This document shows, in pieces, positions 51,727-60,751 of a DNA stretch of 64,000 nucleotides. This DNA comes from an uncultured Bacteroidales bacterium (GTDB lineage: Bacteria > Bacteroidota > Bacteroidia > Bacteroidales > UBA932), in NCBI GenBank assembly GCA_934717185.1, contig CAKUYQ010000001.1:124001-188000 (forward strand), in the 5' to 3' direction. The notes under the pieces were generated by a model that made no database searches, was not told the origin of the DNA, and was given only the letters and a program-made list of their open reading frames with translations. The position numbers were made by a program, and so were the translations under genes. Position 1 is the stretch's first letter, and each line of letters opens with the position of its first letter.

Positions 51727-52991
51727 TAAATATGTTGTTTGGACAATACGATGAGGTAACTATTCATCCTTTAAAATACATGTTAGTATTCTTAGTTATA
51801 ACAGAGCTATTATTCTTTTTAGGGCCAATAGATTACGAAATTCGAAAGCCTTGGTTAATGGTATTTTATTTTGTAGTCGTGAATATTGCATTATATTGGG
51901 GCTATACCTCTGCAATTAAAAGATTTAGGCCATCATCTTGTGCTATTAACCTTTCTACTATCCAGTTGCTTCTATTACTGGGATTTTTCCTGCAACTTGA
52001 GTATATGATTCAAAAATGGGCTTCACACGGATTGTCCTTTTCGCTGCAATCATTATTGTTGGCTTTAACTAATCCTGGTGATGCATATAAAGGAGAGTCG
52101 TTATCTACTATAAATGTGAACATTATTACAGACGTTTTTTTATCTCCATTTAGGTGGGCAGCAATACCATTAGGTGTTTGTACCTGGAATAGATTGAATA
52201 AATTTTTCAAGTTTGTCGTAATCCTAACAGGTGCAGTATATGTGTTTACTTGGTTAGGTATAGGCACGAGAAAAGGTTTGATGGACTTGATACTGATGTT
52301 GTATTTCTTAATTATTGCCGCTTGTCCTTCTATACTAAGAGATACAATTAAAAGAAAAAAGTTAAAAACAGTTGTGGCATCATTATTAGTGCTGTTCATT
52401 ATGTTTTTTGTTTTCTCAAACCTTTCACGAGGTGGTATGGCAAACTTTACAGATTTGCAAGATTTAAGAGTTAATCAATATAGACCTTTTTATACAAAGA
52501 TTTTTTCGCCTAATGCACTAGCGGCATTGTCAGAAATTACAAGTTATTTGTGTCAAGGATATTGTGCGTTAAACATTGCAATTTCTGATATTGGAATTAT
52601 TCCGCCAACATTTGGAGGTTCAAGTATGTTATTATGGCTATGGCTTGAACGTTTTTTTGGATATAATCCTATACCAGATACTTATATGGCAATCCTTGAG
52701 AATAATTATGGAATTGGCATGTATGAACATTGGCATTCTATCTATCTTTGGTGGGCAAATGATGTCACATTTATTGGAGTTCCCTTTGTTATTTACCTTA
52801 TAGGGCGATATTTGTGTAGAACTTGGATGGATAGCGTGGCAAACCAAAACCCGTTTGCATTCCCTATGTGTGCCTTTATGATTGTTATGGTTTTTTATTT
52901 TTTTGCTAACAATCAAGTATTCTCTTTTAGTCTTGAAGCTTTTGTACTGAGTGCTTTCATATATAAATTTTCAAAATATGTAATTACTTAG
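51723..52991 (+). CDS. Candidate Wzy-type repeat-unit polymerase
   Basis: The 422-residue protein has about ten membrane helices and a long loop between helices (about 215-330) with YLCQGYCALNIAISD and WERF-type aromatic residues, as in O-antigen polymerases. Polymerases are poorly conserved, so the call rests on topology and on being the only such protein in the locus. It overlaps the flippase gene by 4 nt, a typical wzx-wzy pairing. Confidence 0.7.
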   Translation: MINMLFGQYDEVTIHPLKYMLVFLVITELLFFLGPIDYEIRKPWLMVFYFVVVNIALYWGYTSAIKRFRPSSCAINLSTIQLLLLLGFFLQLEYMIQKWASHGLSFSLQSLLLALTNPGDAYKGESLSTINVNIITDVFLSPFRWAAIPLGVCTWNRLNKFFKFVVILTGAVYVFTWLGIGTRKGLMDLILMLYFLIIAACPSILRDTIKRKKLKTVVASLLVLFIMFFVFSNLSRGGMANFTDLQDLRVNQYRPFYTKIFSPNALAALSEITSYLCQGYCALNIAISDIGIIPPTFGGSSMLLWLWLERFFGYNPIPDTYMAILENNYGIGMYEHWHSIYLWWANDVTFIGVPFVIYLIGRYLCRTWMDSVANQNPFAFPMCAFMIVMVFYFFANNQVFSFSLEAFVLSAFIYKFSKYVIT

Positions 52992-53043
52992 GTGCTGTAC
53001 ATAGAGTTTAACTATCCATTGTACATTGCCAATAATTCAAAAG

Positions 53044-53300
53044 ATGAGACTACATCAATGCGAGGAGTGGCAGAAGAACTTTTGTTCTGCTGGTATTGAG
53101 TTTAGGCTTACTATAAACTATTTTTTAATAAGGTTGTGTGAGACTAATTCGATTGCCTCACGAGGGGAAAAATGACAAAAAATAGAAACAGGCAAAGTGT
53201 ACTACGGTAAGGTTATATCGGATTATGTGTTGATGGCAGCTTACAACTACGAGTTGATTGCGTCCCCCACGCATGAGTTACTGAAGCAAAAAAATTCTCA
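53044..53300 (+). pseudogene. Possible gene remnants before the acyltransferase gene
   Basis: The 314-bp gap 52992-53305 contains an open frame of 43 codons (53044-53175, MRLHQCEEWQKNFCSAGIEF onwards). A second coding-like stretch follows (about 53201-53313, KVYYGKVISDYVLMAAYNYE) and ends in the start region of the next gene. The codon content looks coding, but no full-length gene remains. I do not recognise the parent family. Confidence 0.3.
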
Positions 53301-53305
53301 ATCAT

Positions 53306-54415
53306 ATGGATGATGGTAAAATAAAAAGACATATTGGCATTGAACTTCTTCGTGTTGTCTCAATGCTGATGATTATAACATTGCATTGGGGTGGTTTTGG
53401 AATAAAGATTATAGAATTGATTCCATACTCTTTTGAATGGTTCTTTGCTTGGACAGTAAGAGGTTTTGCATACATGTCAGTAAATACTTATGTTTTAATC
53501 TCTGCTTACTTCCTATATCATAGATGTGGCGGGCATAAAAAGCTATTCCAGTTATGGCTTGAAGTTGTTGTATATTCATTAGGTATCTATCTAATAACAA
53601 TAGTTACAGGAAATACACAGCTATCCTTTAAAGGGCTACTACATTATACTACTCCAATATTAAGTATGGCATATTGGTTTGTCACATCTTATGTAGGCAT
53701 GTTTTTTCTTTCTCCATTCTTGAATAAATCATTGCAATCTTTGGAACTGAAAGAGCATAGAAATCTTTGCATCTTATTGTGTGTACTTTTTAGTATCGTT
53801 CCAAATTTTTTCTTTTGGAGTACCTGGTTGAATTGGGGGTCAAGTTGTGGCATCGTATGGTTTGTTGTCCTATATGTGATTGGAGCGTATATAAGGCGAT
53901 TAAGCGATACTAACGAGCTTAACATTCCAAAAGTCAAACTGTGGAGAGTTGCTGCCCTTTCGTGGTTATTGCCAGTTTTTTCCAAGATAATTATAGCTTT
54001 GTTGTCCCAAATATTGACAGGAGATATAGTTGGTAGTTCTGTATTTTACATGAATAATTCGGTTATCGTTTTAGCTGGTAGCATATTTACATTCCTTGCA
54101 TTCAGGTCGATGGACATCACGAATGTACGCATATATAAAGTAATATTGTTTCTATCACAAGGATCATTTGCTGTTTACTTAATTCATGAACACGGCTGTT
54201 TGCGAGATATAATTTGGAATTTTGTAGGTGAACATACTCATCGAGACTCTTGGTTAATAGTTGTTGATTATTTTGCAACAGTAGTATGTATCTACTCGTT
54301 TTGTGTTGTAGTTGACTATTTACGTAGCAAACTATTCAAACTTGTCAATGTTGACTCACTTTGTAATAGATTATCAAAAAATTGCGATTCATTATACAAT
54401 CGATTCTTGGCATAG
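53306..54415 (+). CDS. Acyltransferase 3 family membrane protein
   Basis: The 369-residue protein has about ten membrane helices and opens IGIELLRVVSMLMIITLHWGGFG, the acyltransferase-3 signature with the catalytic His of the first helix (HWGG) shifted as in many members. SQGSFAVYLIHEHG near residues 288-301 is the closing family motif. It probably O-acetylates a capsule sugar at the membrane. Confidence 0.85.
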   Translation: MDDGKIKRHIGIELLRVVSMLMIITLHWGGFGIKIIELIPYSFEWFFAWTVRGFAYMSVNTYVLISAYFLYHRCGGHKKLFQLWLEVVVYSLGIYLITIVTGNTQLSFKGLLHYTTPILSMAYWFVTSYVGMFFLSPFLNKSLQSLELKEHRNLCILLCVLFSIVPNFFFWSTWLNWGSSCGIVWFVVLYVIGAYIRRLSDTNELNIPKVKLWRVAALSWLLPVFSKIIIALLSQILTGDIVGSSVFYMNNSVIVLAGSIFTFLAFRSMDITNVRIYKVILFLSQGSFAVYLIHEHGCLRDIIWNFVGEHTHRDSWLIVVDYFATVVCIYSFCVVVDYLRSKLFKLVNVDSLCNRLSKNCDSLYNRFLA

Positions 54416-54442
54416 TTAAGAATAGTCAAAAATTTTTGCAAT

Positions 54443-55663
54443 ATGGCAGATAGAATTATTGTGTGTCAAATAGGCGCTCGTCATAGATATTTGATACCTC
54501 AAATATTATACAGGTCTGGTATGCTTTATAAACTGTATACCGACTCAACAAACAAAAGTTTATTAGGAAGAATAGCGTCAAGTCTATCAAAATTTGGAGT
54601 AAGACCTGCTCCTATACAGAGACTTGTTAGGAGAACCCCTAATCTTCCTAATGCGATTTTGAATACAACGGATGTCCTTACATATAAACAATGGGCAATG
54701 TGCATTGTAGGCAAGCCAAAATATGATTTGATGGAACTACCATACCGAGGAATTGCAAATAAATGCCAGCAATGGGGAGTTGAAGGAGCTGATTGTGTGT
54801 ATGGCATGTATTTCGAGAATTTTGAGTTTTTGAAGTTTGCAAAAAATAAAGGACTCAAAGTCGTTGTGGATATTTATGAACGGCCAATGACTTATAAATT
54901 GATTTCAGATGAGATTCGTCAAAATCCTGAGTATAGCGTATTTAATGACATGATTGAAAGTAATGACATCAAACATGTTATCAGAATGAAATATATTGAA
55001 GAACTTCTTGCTTTGGCAGATCACTATACAGTTCCTTCAAAATATGTTATTGAATCCCTAAATATATTCTCTAATTTTGATATTAATAAAGTTCATTTAC
55101 AGCCATATGCATCAAGTATAACAACAAGAGAATATCAATATAATCCTCATAAACATAGAGTGTTGTTTGTTGGTAGTGATCCTGTTATCAAAGGCCTTTT
55201 GTATTGTGCTAAAGCTGCAACTATCTTAAAAGAGAAATATCCAGATTTGGATTTCCGTGTTGCCGGAGGTGGTCATGATATAGAAAAAGTAAAGCAGCAT
55301 CCTTCATTTAAAAATCTAAAATTCATAGGATTTCTAAACAAAACTGACCTTGAAAAAGAGTATCGTGAAGCAGAAGTCTTTGTGTTTCCTACTTTGTTTG
55401 AGGGTTTTGCAGGTTCAATAATTGAAGCTGCTTCTTGTGGATGTCCAATAGTGACCACAAGAAATGCTGGAGGAGATCCTGATGAGTTTCCTGCTATTTT
55501 TATTCGGGAAAAGAATGTAGATGACATCATTGCTGCAGTAAGCAGTATTTTTGAAAACAGTACCTATAGAGATACTCTTTCAAAAGCCGCATACAATTAT
55601 TCAAGTATATTTTCTCCTCATTCATATTCAGAATTTCTAGTTTCTTTCTTTAAGTCTGTATAA
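54443..55663 (+). CDS. Glycosyltransferase, GT4-like
   Basis: The 406-residue protein has a GT-B fold. The C-terminal half carries HRVLFVGSDPVIKGLLYCAKAA (about 232-253), FRVAGGGHD and the donor-site segment EAEVFVFPTLFEGFAGSIIEAASCGCPIV (about 310-338), with the EGFAGSIIEA form of GT4 enzymes. It should transfer a sugar from a nucleotide donor to the lipid-linked repeat unit in the cytoplasm. Donor and linkage cannot be read. Confidence 0.87.
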   Translation: MADRIIVCQIGARHRYLIPQILYRSGMLYKLYTDSTNKSLLGRIASSLSKFGVRPAPIQRLVRRTPNLPNAILNTTDVLTYKQWAMCIVGKPKYDLMELPYRGIANKCQQWGVEGADCVYGMYFENFEFLKFAKNKGLKVVVDIYERPMTYKLISDEIRQNPEYSVFNDMIESNDIKHVIRMKYIEELLALADHYTVPSKYVIESLNIFSNFDINKVHLQPYASSITTREYQYNPHKHRVLFVGSDPVIKGLLYCAKAATILKEKYPDLDFRVAGGGHDIEKVKQHPSFKNLKFIGFLNKTDLEKEYREAEVFVFPTLFEGFAGSIIEAASCGCPIVTTRNAGGDPDEFPAIFIREKNVDDIIAAVSSIFENSTYRDTLSKAAYNYSSIFSPHSYSEFLVSFFKSV

Positions 55664-55676
55664 CATTTTTATATCT

Positions 55677-56870
55677 ATGAATAAACCATTTGTTATTGCA
55701 CCCACATATCTATTGCAGTCTTGTGCTGTTGGGCAAATAGAGAGACATTTTTTTCAATCAATTATAACAAAAGGAATGAGTCCAGTAATAGTGTCAGCTC
55801 AATATGATATTGATCCGAATTCGTTTAATCATCCAGTTGTGGTGGCCAAGGAAAATAGTGTCTATCGAAAGCTTGATTTGTTCTGCCACAAGTTGAGATT
55901 GTGTGATATTTTGTACTCTCCTGATTTTCATTATTTTGCATTAAAAAATAAAATCCTTAAATATGGAGAAAGTTTGGCTAAGGATGGAAAAATTGATTAT
56001 ATACATACCATTAACAATCCTGTATCATCTCATATTATTGGGGCAGAACTAAAGAAGAAAACTGGCTTGCCTCTTGTTGTTCAATTTTATGATCCATGGC
56101 ATAATAATCCATTTCGTAAGTATAAATTTTCTTATTTCGATAAGAGAGACCAAAGGATGGAGCGTGAGGTTGCAGAAGTCGCCGATTTAATGATTTTCCC
56201 TAATGTTGAGTTGCTAGATTCGTGGGCAAAATACGAAGAACACTTGAAACATAAAATGTGCGTCATCCCTTTCTGCACAGAGATTCCAAAAATGAATTCA
56301 TTCGTTCACAAAGATGGAAAACTTATCATCTCTCATATTGGTACATTGAGCAGAGAAAGAAATTCTATGCACTTCTTAAAAGCCTTGGCTTCGCTTAATG
56401 ACAAGTATCCTAAAATCGCTAGTCAAATCAAGGTTAATTTTGTAGGTACAATTCCTAAAGAGGATATAGACCTTATCAATTTAAGAGGTATCCGACACAT
56501 TGTCAATCTTGTGGGAAGAGTTAGTGAGCAGGAATGCTTTAAATATTACGAAGAGTCCGATATATTCCTTATCGTTGATATTGATTGTGAACCTAATCTA
56601 TTTTACCCATCTAAACTTTTGAAATACTTCTGCTATAAAAAGCCGATTATGGGTCTCACTAAGAGAGATAGTGTGGTATATCATGAACTGTCAAAGACTG
56701 GGAACTATCCTTTCTTGTACGAGGATGAACAATCTTTGGTAAAATTCTTGTTGAAGGCTGTAACAGCGTATGACTCAATTAATAAAAATGACAAGACCTA
56801 TGGAGACCGTTTCTCAATAGAATCGGTCTGTAACAAATATATCAAGTGTATAAAAGAAGTTTTGAAATGA
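55677..56870 (+). CDS. Glycosyltransferase, GT-B fold
   Basis: The 397-residue protein shows GT4-like pieces: LISHIGTLSRERNSMHFLKALASLN (about 218-242), NFVGTIPKEDI and a short donor-site segment YYEESDIFLIVDID...FYPSKLLKYFCYKKPIMGLT (about 300-330). The EX7E motif is weak, which is common in capsule transferases. It shares a 4-nt overlap with the next gene, so the two are translationally coupled. Confidence 0.8.
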   Translation: MNKPFVIAPTYLLQSCAVGQIERHFFQSIITKGMSPVIVSAQYDIDPNSFNHPVVVAKENSVYRKLDLFCHKLRLCDILYSPDFHYFALKNKILKYGESLAKDGKIDYIHTINNPVSSHIIGAELKKKTGLPLVVQFYDPWHNNPFRKYKFSYFDKRDQRMEREVAEVADLMIFPNVELLDSWAKYEEHLKHKMCVIPFCTEIPKMNSFVHKDGKLIISHIGTLSRERNSMHFLKALASLNDKYPKIASQIKVNFVGTIPKEDIDLINLRGIRHIVNLVGRVSEQECFKYYEESDIFLIVDIDCEPNLFYPSKLLKYFCYKKPIMGLTKRDSVVYHELSKTGNYPFLYEDEQSLVKFLLKAVTAYDSINKNDKTYGDRFSIESVCNKYIKCIKEVLK

Positions 56871-57802
56871 ACAAAGATATAACCATTGTAACAGGTTTTT
56901 TTAAGGTAAACAGAGGTTCTTGGCGTGGTTTTGAACGTACAGATGAGCAATATTTTGAGCACTTCATGGTTTGGGCAAAATTAAAAAACAAGATTATTGT
57001 GTATGTTGAAACGGAAGAGATGAGAAAACGAATAATGGAGTTTCGCCATACGTTGGGACTATACGAACAAACTGTCGTAAACATAGTACCAGATTGTGTG
57101 ACACTTGTCCCTGATCTATTTCAAAGCATAAAAAAAGCCAATGATAACCCAATACAGCAGAAATTTCGTCTATTTCAATTGAATCCAGAAGTTTGGAATC
57201 CGACATATAATTATATTATGCTTTTGAAAGCATGGTGTGTATGTGATGCTATAGAACGTGGACAGGCCGATAATATGATTGCTTGGATTGATTTTGGGTA
57301 TAATCATGGAGGTAATCCAATTGATAAGAATTCAGATTTCAACTTCAAGTGGAAATATGATTTTCCCGAGAAAATTAATCTGTTTACGATTCAAGAGCTT
57401 GATAATCGTCCGATATTTGAGATTGTACTGAGCATGGATACATACATAATGGGAGGCTTCATAGTTGGCCCAGCTTATTTATGGTCTAATTTCTGGCAGT
57501 TGCTTAAGGCATGTATGATGGCACTCAATGAATGTGGCTTGGCTGATGATGATCAGAATATTTTTCTGATGGCTTATCGCAAGAATCCCGAATTATTCCA
57601 TCTTAATAAATCATTTTGGTCTATCCAATTAAAACAATTTGGAGGTGAACACTTGAATTGGGCTTCAGAGTATATAGAGTATAGAAATAGCTTAAAAAAA
57701 AATAATTTCATAAATTGGATAAGAAGAATAAAACACAAGGTGCACTGTATGAAATATGCGTGTAGAATTTATAAACACATGGCAAACGTTGAAATTCACT
57801 AA
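56867..57802 (+). CDS. WlaTC/HtrL (YibB)-like glycosyltransferase
   Basis: The start at ATG 56867 overlaps the previous stop (ATGA). The 311-residue protein begins DITIVTGFFKVNRGSWRGFERTDEQYFEHF, with WIDFGYNHGG near 142-151 and ADDDQNIFLMAY near 224. This is the pattern of the HtrL/YibB/WlaTC family, found in LPS and capsule loci, with a DxG/DxD-like site. The family is thought to transfer sugars, but few members have been studied. It overlaps the next gene by one base. Confidence 0.7.
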   Translation: MNKDITIVTGFFKVNRGSWRGFERTDEQYFEHFMVWAKLKNKIIVYVETEEMRKRIMEFRHTLGLYEQTVVNIVPDCVTLVPDLFQSIKKANDNPIQQKFRLFQLNPEVWNPTYNYIMLLKAWCVCDAIERGQADNMIAWIDFGYNHGGNPIDKNSDFNFKWKYDFPEKINLFTIQELDNRPIFEIVLSMDTYIMGGFIVGPAYLWSNFWQLLKACMMALNECGLADDDQNIFLMAYRKNPELFHLNKSFWSIQLKQFGGEHLNWASEYIEYRNSLKKNNFINWIRRIKHKVHCMKYACRIYKHMANVEIH

Positions 57803-58977
57803 TGGCTAAGTTACTTATTTCATGTGATGACTATATTTTTTGTCACGAAGGTAAATACTATTTTAAGAATCAGGAGTGGCATGATTTCTATCAGCGATAT
57901 CTTCGTGTATTTGAGTATTTAAAGATATGCAATCGCGTAATTGATGAGCCCAATCTGAAAAAGAATAGAGTGTTAGTAGATGAATCTCGTATTGATATTC
58001 ATCCTCTGCCTATCTTCCATGGACCAATACAATATGCCAAGGTATATTTAGCAGCGGGACGCGCTATGAAAGCAGCTGTAGATGGATGTGATGCAGCTGT
58101 ATTACGTTTACCTTCTACGGTGGCTCAACGACTCAGTAAACAAGTGATAAAAGCTGGAATTCCATTTGCTACAGAGATTGTATTTGATGCTAAAGATGGT
58201 GCGGATACCTCCAAAAATTTAATTGAGAGGATTCTGTGGAGAATTATTAACCATCAGATGCGTGCTATCTGTGCAAGGGCGGACGGTGTATCTTGCGTAA
58301 CGGCAAAGTATCTACAACAGCACTATTACTCGGTGAAACCTAATCATTTTGTAGCCAATTATTCCACACTTGCTCTTGACAAAGATTTTTTCTCCGCTCC
58401 AAGACACTATCCTAATAAATCAGTATTGAGCATCGCTCATGTAGATCTTCAGATAGGCCTTCACAGTCGCAAGGGTACGGATATCGTCATTCGTGCACTA
58501 GAAAAATTAAAGAAAAGAGGTATTATTGTGAATGTAAACTTTGCTGGTGATGATTGGAATAATAGTACTGAGAAAATTCTGTCCTATGCCAAAGATCATG
58601 GAGTTGAAGGACAAGTTGCCTGTCTTGGATTTCTAAGCCGACAGCAATTGGATGAGTTCTTGAATAACTCAGACTTATTCGTTCTTCCCACAAAAGCAGA
58701 GGGCTTACCTCGCGTTATCATTGAGGCAATAGCCAAGGGTTTACCTACAGTCACTACTCCGGTATCTGGTAATCCAGAATTGATACCTGCACAATATCTT
58801 GTAGGATTCAATGACGTAAATACTCTTGCTGAACGTATTGAAGAGTTAGTAACTAATAAGGAAGCATATGAGAAAGCCAGTAAGGAGAATTATGAGCATA
58901 GCTTGCAGTATGAAGCGACTATCCTTCAAACAAGACGTGATATGTTCTATAAAACATTGAAGAACAGATGTAGATGA
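57802..58977 (+). CDS. Glycosyltransferase, GT4-like
   Basis: The 391-residue protein has SVLSIAHVDLQIGLHSRKGTDIVIRALEKLKKRG (about 211-244), VNFAGDDWNN and the donor motif SDLFVLPTKAEGLPRVIIEAIAKGLPTVTTPVSGNPELI (about 291-329), where EGLPRVIIEA is the EX7E element of GT4 enzymes. It is coupled to the upstream gene by a one-base overlap of stop and start. Sugar unknown. Confidence 0.9.
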   Translation: MAKLLISCDDYIFCHEGKYYFKNQEWHDFYQRYLRVFEYLKICNRVIDEPNLKKNRVLVDESRIDIHPLPIFHGPIQYAKVYLAAGRAMKAAVDGCDAAVLRLPSTVAQRLSKQVIKAGIPFATEIVFDAKDGADTSKNLIERILWRIINHQMRAICARADGVSCVTAKYLQQHYYSVKPNHFVANYSTLALDKDFFSAPRHYPNKSVLSIAHVDLQIGLHSRKGTDIVIRALEKLKKRGIIVNVNFAGDDWNNSTEKILSYAKDHGVEGQVACLGFLSRQQLDEFLNNSDLFVLPTKAEGLPRVIIEAIAKGLPTVTTPVSGNPELIPAQYLVGFNDVNTLAERIEELVTNKEAYEKASKENYEHSLQYEATILQTRRDMFYKTLKNRCR

Positions 58978-59033
58978 TTTTATATGATATAGTTTCTGTT
59001 TGAAACATAGATATCCACGAATCTATTTTGACA

Positions 59034-59672
59034 ATGAATCTATTATTAGACCGTAGAATAGCAAAAGTTAATATGTATGTTCATTTCTTTAAGAGGGTGT
59101 TTGATCTGATTATTGCTATATGTGCTCTTCCATTTGTTCTGATAGCTATTTGTATTATGGGGCCTTTCATCTGGTTTGAGGATAAGGGACCAATATTTTA
59201 TAAAGCTAAACGTATTGCAAAGGATGGAAAGTCGTTCTCAATGCTGAAGTTCCGTTCAATGAAGGTTAATGCTCCTGATATAAGATTGGCAGATGGAAGT
59301 ACCTATAACGGTGATGATGATCCACGTGTTACAAAGATTGGAAAATTTATGCGTAGTACCAGTGTAGACGAGATTCCTCAGTTCCTAAATGTACTTATCG
59401 GTGATATGAGCCTTATTGGACCTCGCCCGGATCCATTAGATTGGTTGAATGTTTACAAAGGACATGATAAAGCTATTCTTACTGTAAAGCCTGGAATTAC
59501 CGGTTACAATCAAGCCTATTTTAGAAATAGTGTAGACGGAATGGAAAAACTGAAGAATGACGTGTACTATGCAGATAATATTTCATTTCAACTTGATATG
59601 AAGATTATTCTTAAAACAGTTAAGACTGTTCTGTTCCGCGAAAATGTTAATATTTCCTGTGATAGAAAATAA
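59034..59672 (+). CDS. Initiating phosphoglycosyltransferase (undecaprenyl-phosphate sugar transferase)
   Basis: From ATG 59034 the protein has 212 residues. It has one hydrophobic re-entrant helix (FKRVFDLIIAICALPFVLIAICIMG, about 18-42) and the monotopic PGT catalytic core: DKGPIFYKAKRIAKDGK, SMLKFRSM, RVTKIGKFMRSTSVDEIPQFLNVLIGDMSLIGPRP (the Asp-Glu dyad is DE in SVDEIPQ). This class moves a sugar-1-phosphate onto undecaprenyl phosphate, the first step of repeat-unit assembly. Its late position in the operon is common in Bacteroides. The stop overlaps the next start. Confidence 0.93.
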   Translation: MNLLLDRRIAKVNMYVHFFKRVFDLIIAICALPFVLIAICIMGPFIWFEDKGPIFYKAKRIAKDGKSFSMLKFRSMKVNAPDIRLADGSTYNGDDDPRVTKIGKFMRSTSVDEIPQFLNVLIGDMSLIGPRPDPLDWLNVYKGHDKAILTVKPGITGYNQAYFRNSVDGMEKLKNDVYYADNISFQLDMKIILKTVKTVLFRENVNISCDRK

Positions 59673-60748
59673 TGAGGGAATTTGGTAGCGAACACCCTGC
59701 AATTGTACTCCCTGATGGCTATTTTGATACTTTTGGGGAATACAGACGTGAGGTGTTGTTTTTAAGAAGTGGCCGTGAGGCTCTTTTATTGGCAGCATTG
59801 ACCTGTAAGGATTTGTCTGCAGGTATAGATACCGCTACGATTCTATTTCCTGCTTATTGTTGTTGGTCGATGAGTGCTCCATTTGAAAAAGCGGGATGGA
59901 GGGTTGTGTATTATCGCTTGAATGAGGATTTAACTGTAGATACAGATTTTTTGATTCAGTTGTTGGAGCAGAATAAACCGCAAGCGGTGCTGACTATGAA
60001 TTTTTTTGGCAGTGCTCCTACAGATAAGGCAGTTGAAATCGTTAAAAGCTATAATGATAAAGTGGTAGTTATAGAGGATTTCAGTCATTGTACCTTTTCT
60101 CTCAAGTATATACATAATCCAAAGGTTGACATCTATATCTCAAGCATACGAAAATCGATTGGCGTATGTGATGGCTCGGTCATTCTGAGCCATATTCCGT
60201 TGAAGAAGGAACTTATACAGAGGGAGGTAAAGGACTTTGCAGAAATACGTTATGCTGCACAAGTGGAGAAAGGACGCTACAGGTGGAACAACAACCAAAT
60301 GAAAAAACGAGAGTTTCTCAATGGTATTCGAGAGGGTGAGGAAATCATCAACAGATTTGACGCAGTAAGACCTATATCTGAGCGTGCAAAGCAGATGCTC
60401 CGGTTGGTGAATGGGCAAGAGATAGCTTATGCTCGGAGAGAGAATATGCGTCATCTAATGCAATTGCTTTATGGTAAAGTACGTATGGTTCCAAAACTTG
60501 AACGTTGTCTGAAAAACGCTCCCTTTTCACTTCCTATTCTTGTGGAGAACAGAGACGAGGTACAGGGATTATTGGCTAAGGATGGTGTATATGCACCTGT
60601 GCTGTGGCCAATAAGTGAAGAGGCGAAAAAGGTCTGTGTTATATCTAAAATGATGGGAGAGGAGATGCTCTCTATTCCTATTGACCAGCGGTACGATTGG
60701 GATGATATGGAGCTGATTGCAGAAAGAATTTTGAAAGTGTTGAGTTAG
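59672..60748 (+). CDS. Divergent DegT-like PLP-fold protein
   Basis: The 358-residue protein shows fold-type I features: RSGREALLLAAL (about 31-42), FPAYCCWSMSAPFEKAGWRVVYY (about 59-81), the PLP-ring Asp in VIEDFSHCTFS (about 136-146) and a candidate PLP Lys in SSIRKSIGVCDG (about 161-172). It is far from the standard DegT/ArnB sequence. It could be an aminotransferase acting on a 4-keto sugar or a related enzyme. It lies 3 nt before an ATP-grasp gene, so they may act in one branch, for example amino-acid attachment; that is inference. Confidence 0.7.
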   Translation: MREFGSEHPAIVLPDGYFDTFGEYRREVLFLRSGREALLLAALTCKDLSAGIDTATILFPAYCCWSMSAPFEKAGWRVVYYRLNEDLTVDTDFLIQLLEQNKPQAVLTMNFFGSAPTDKAVEIVKSYNDKVVVIEDFSHCTFSLKYIHNPKVDIYISSIRKSIGVCDGSVILSHIPLKKELIQREVKDFAEIRYAAQVEKGRYRWNNNQMKKREFLNGIREGEEIINRFDAVRPISERAKQMLRLVNGQEIAYARRENMRHLMQLLYGKVRMVPKLERCLKNAPFSLPILVENRDEVQGLLAKDGVYAPVLWPISEEAKKVCVISKMMGEEMLSIPIDQRYDWDDMELIAERILKVLS

Positions 60749-60751
60749 TAT

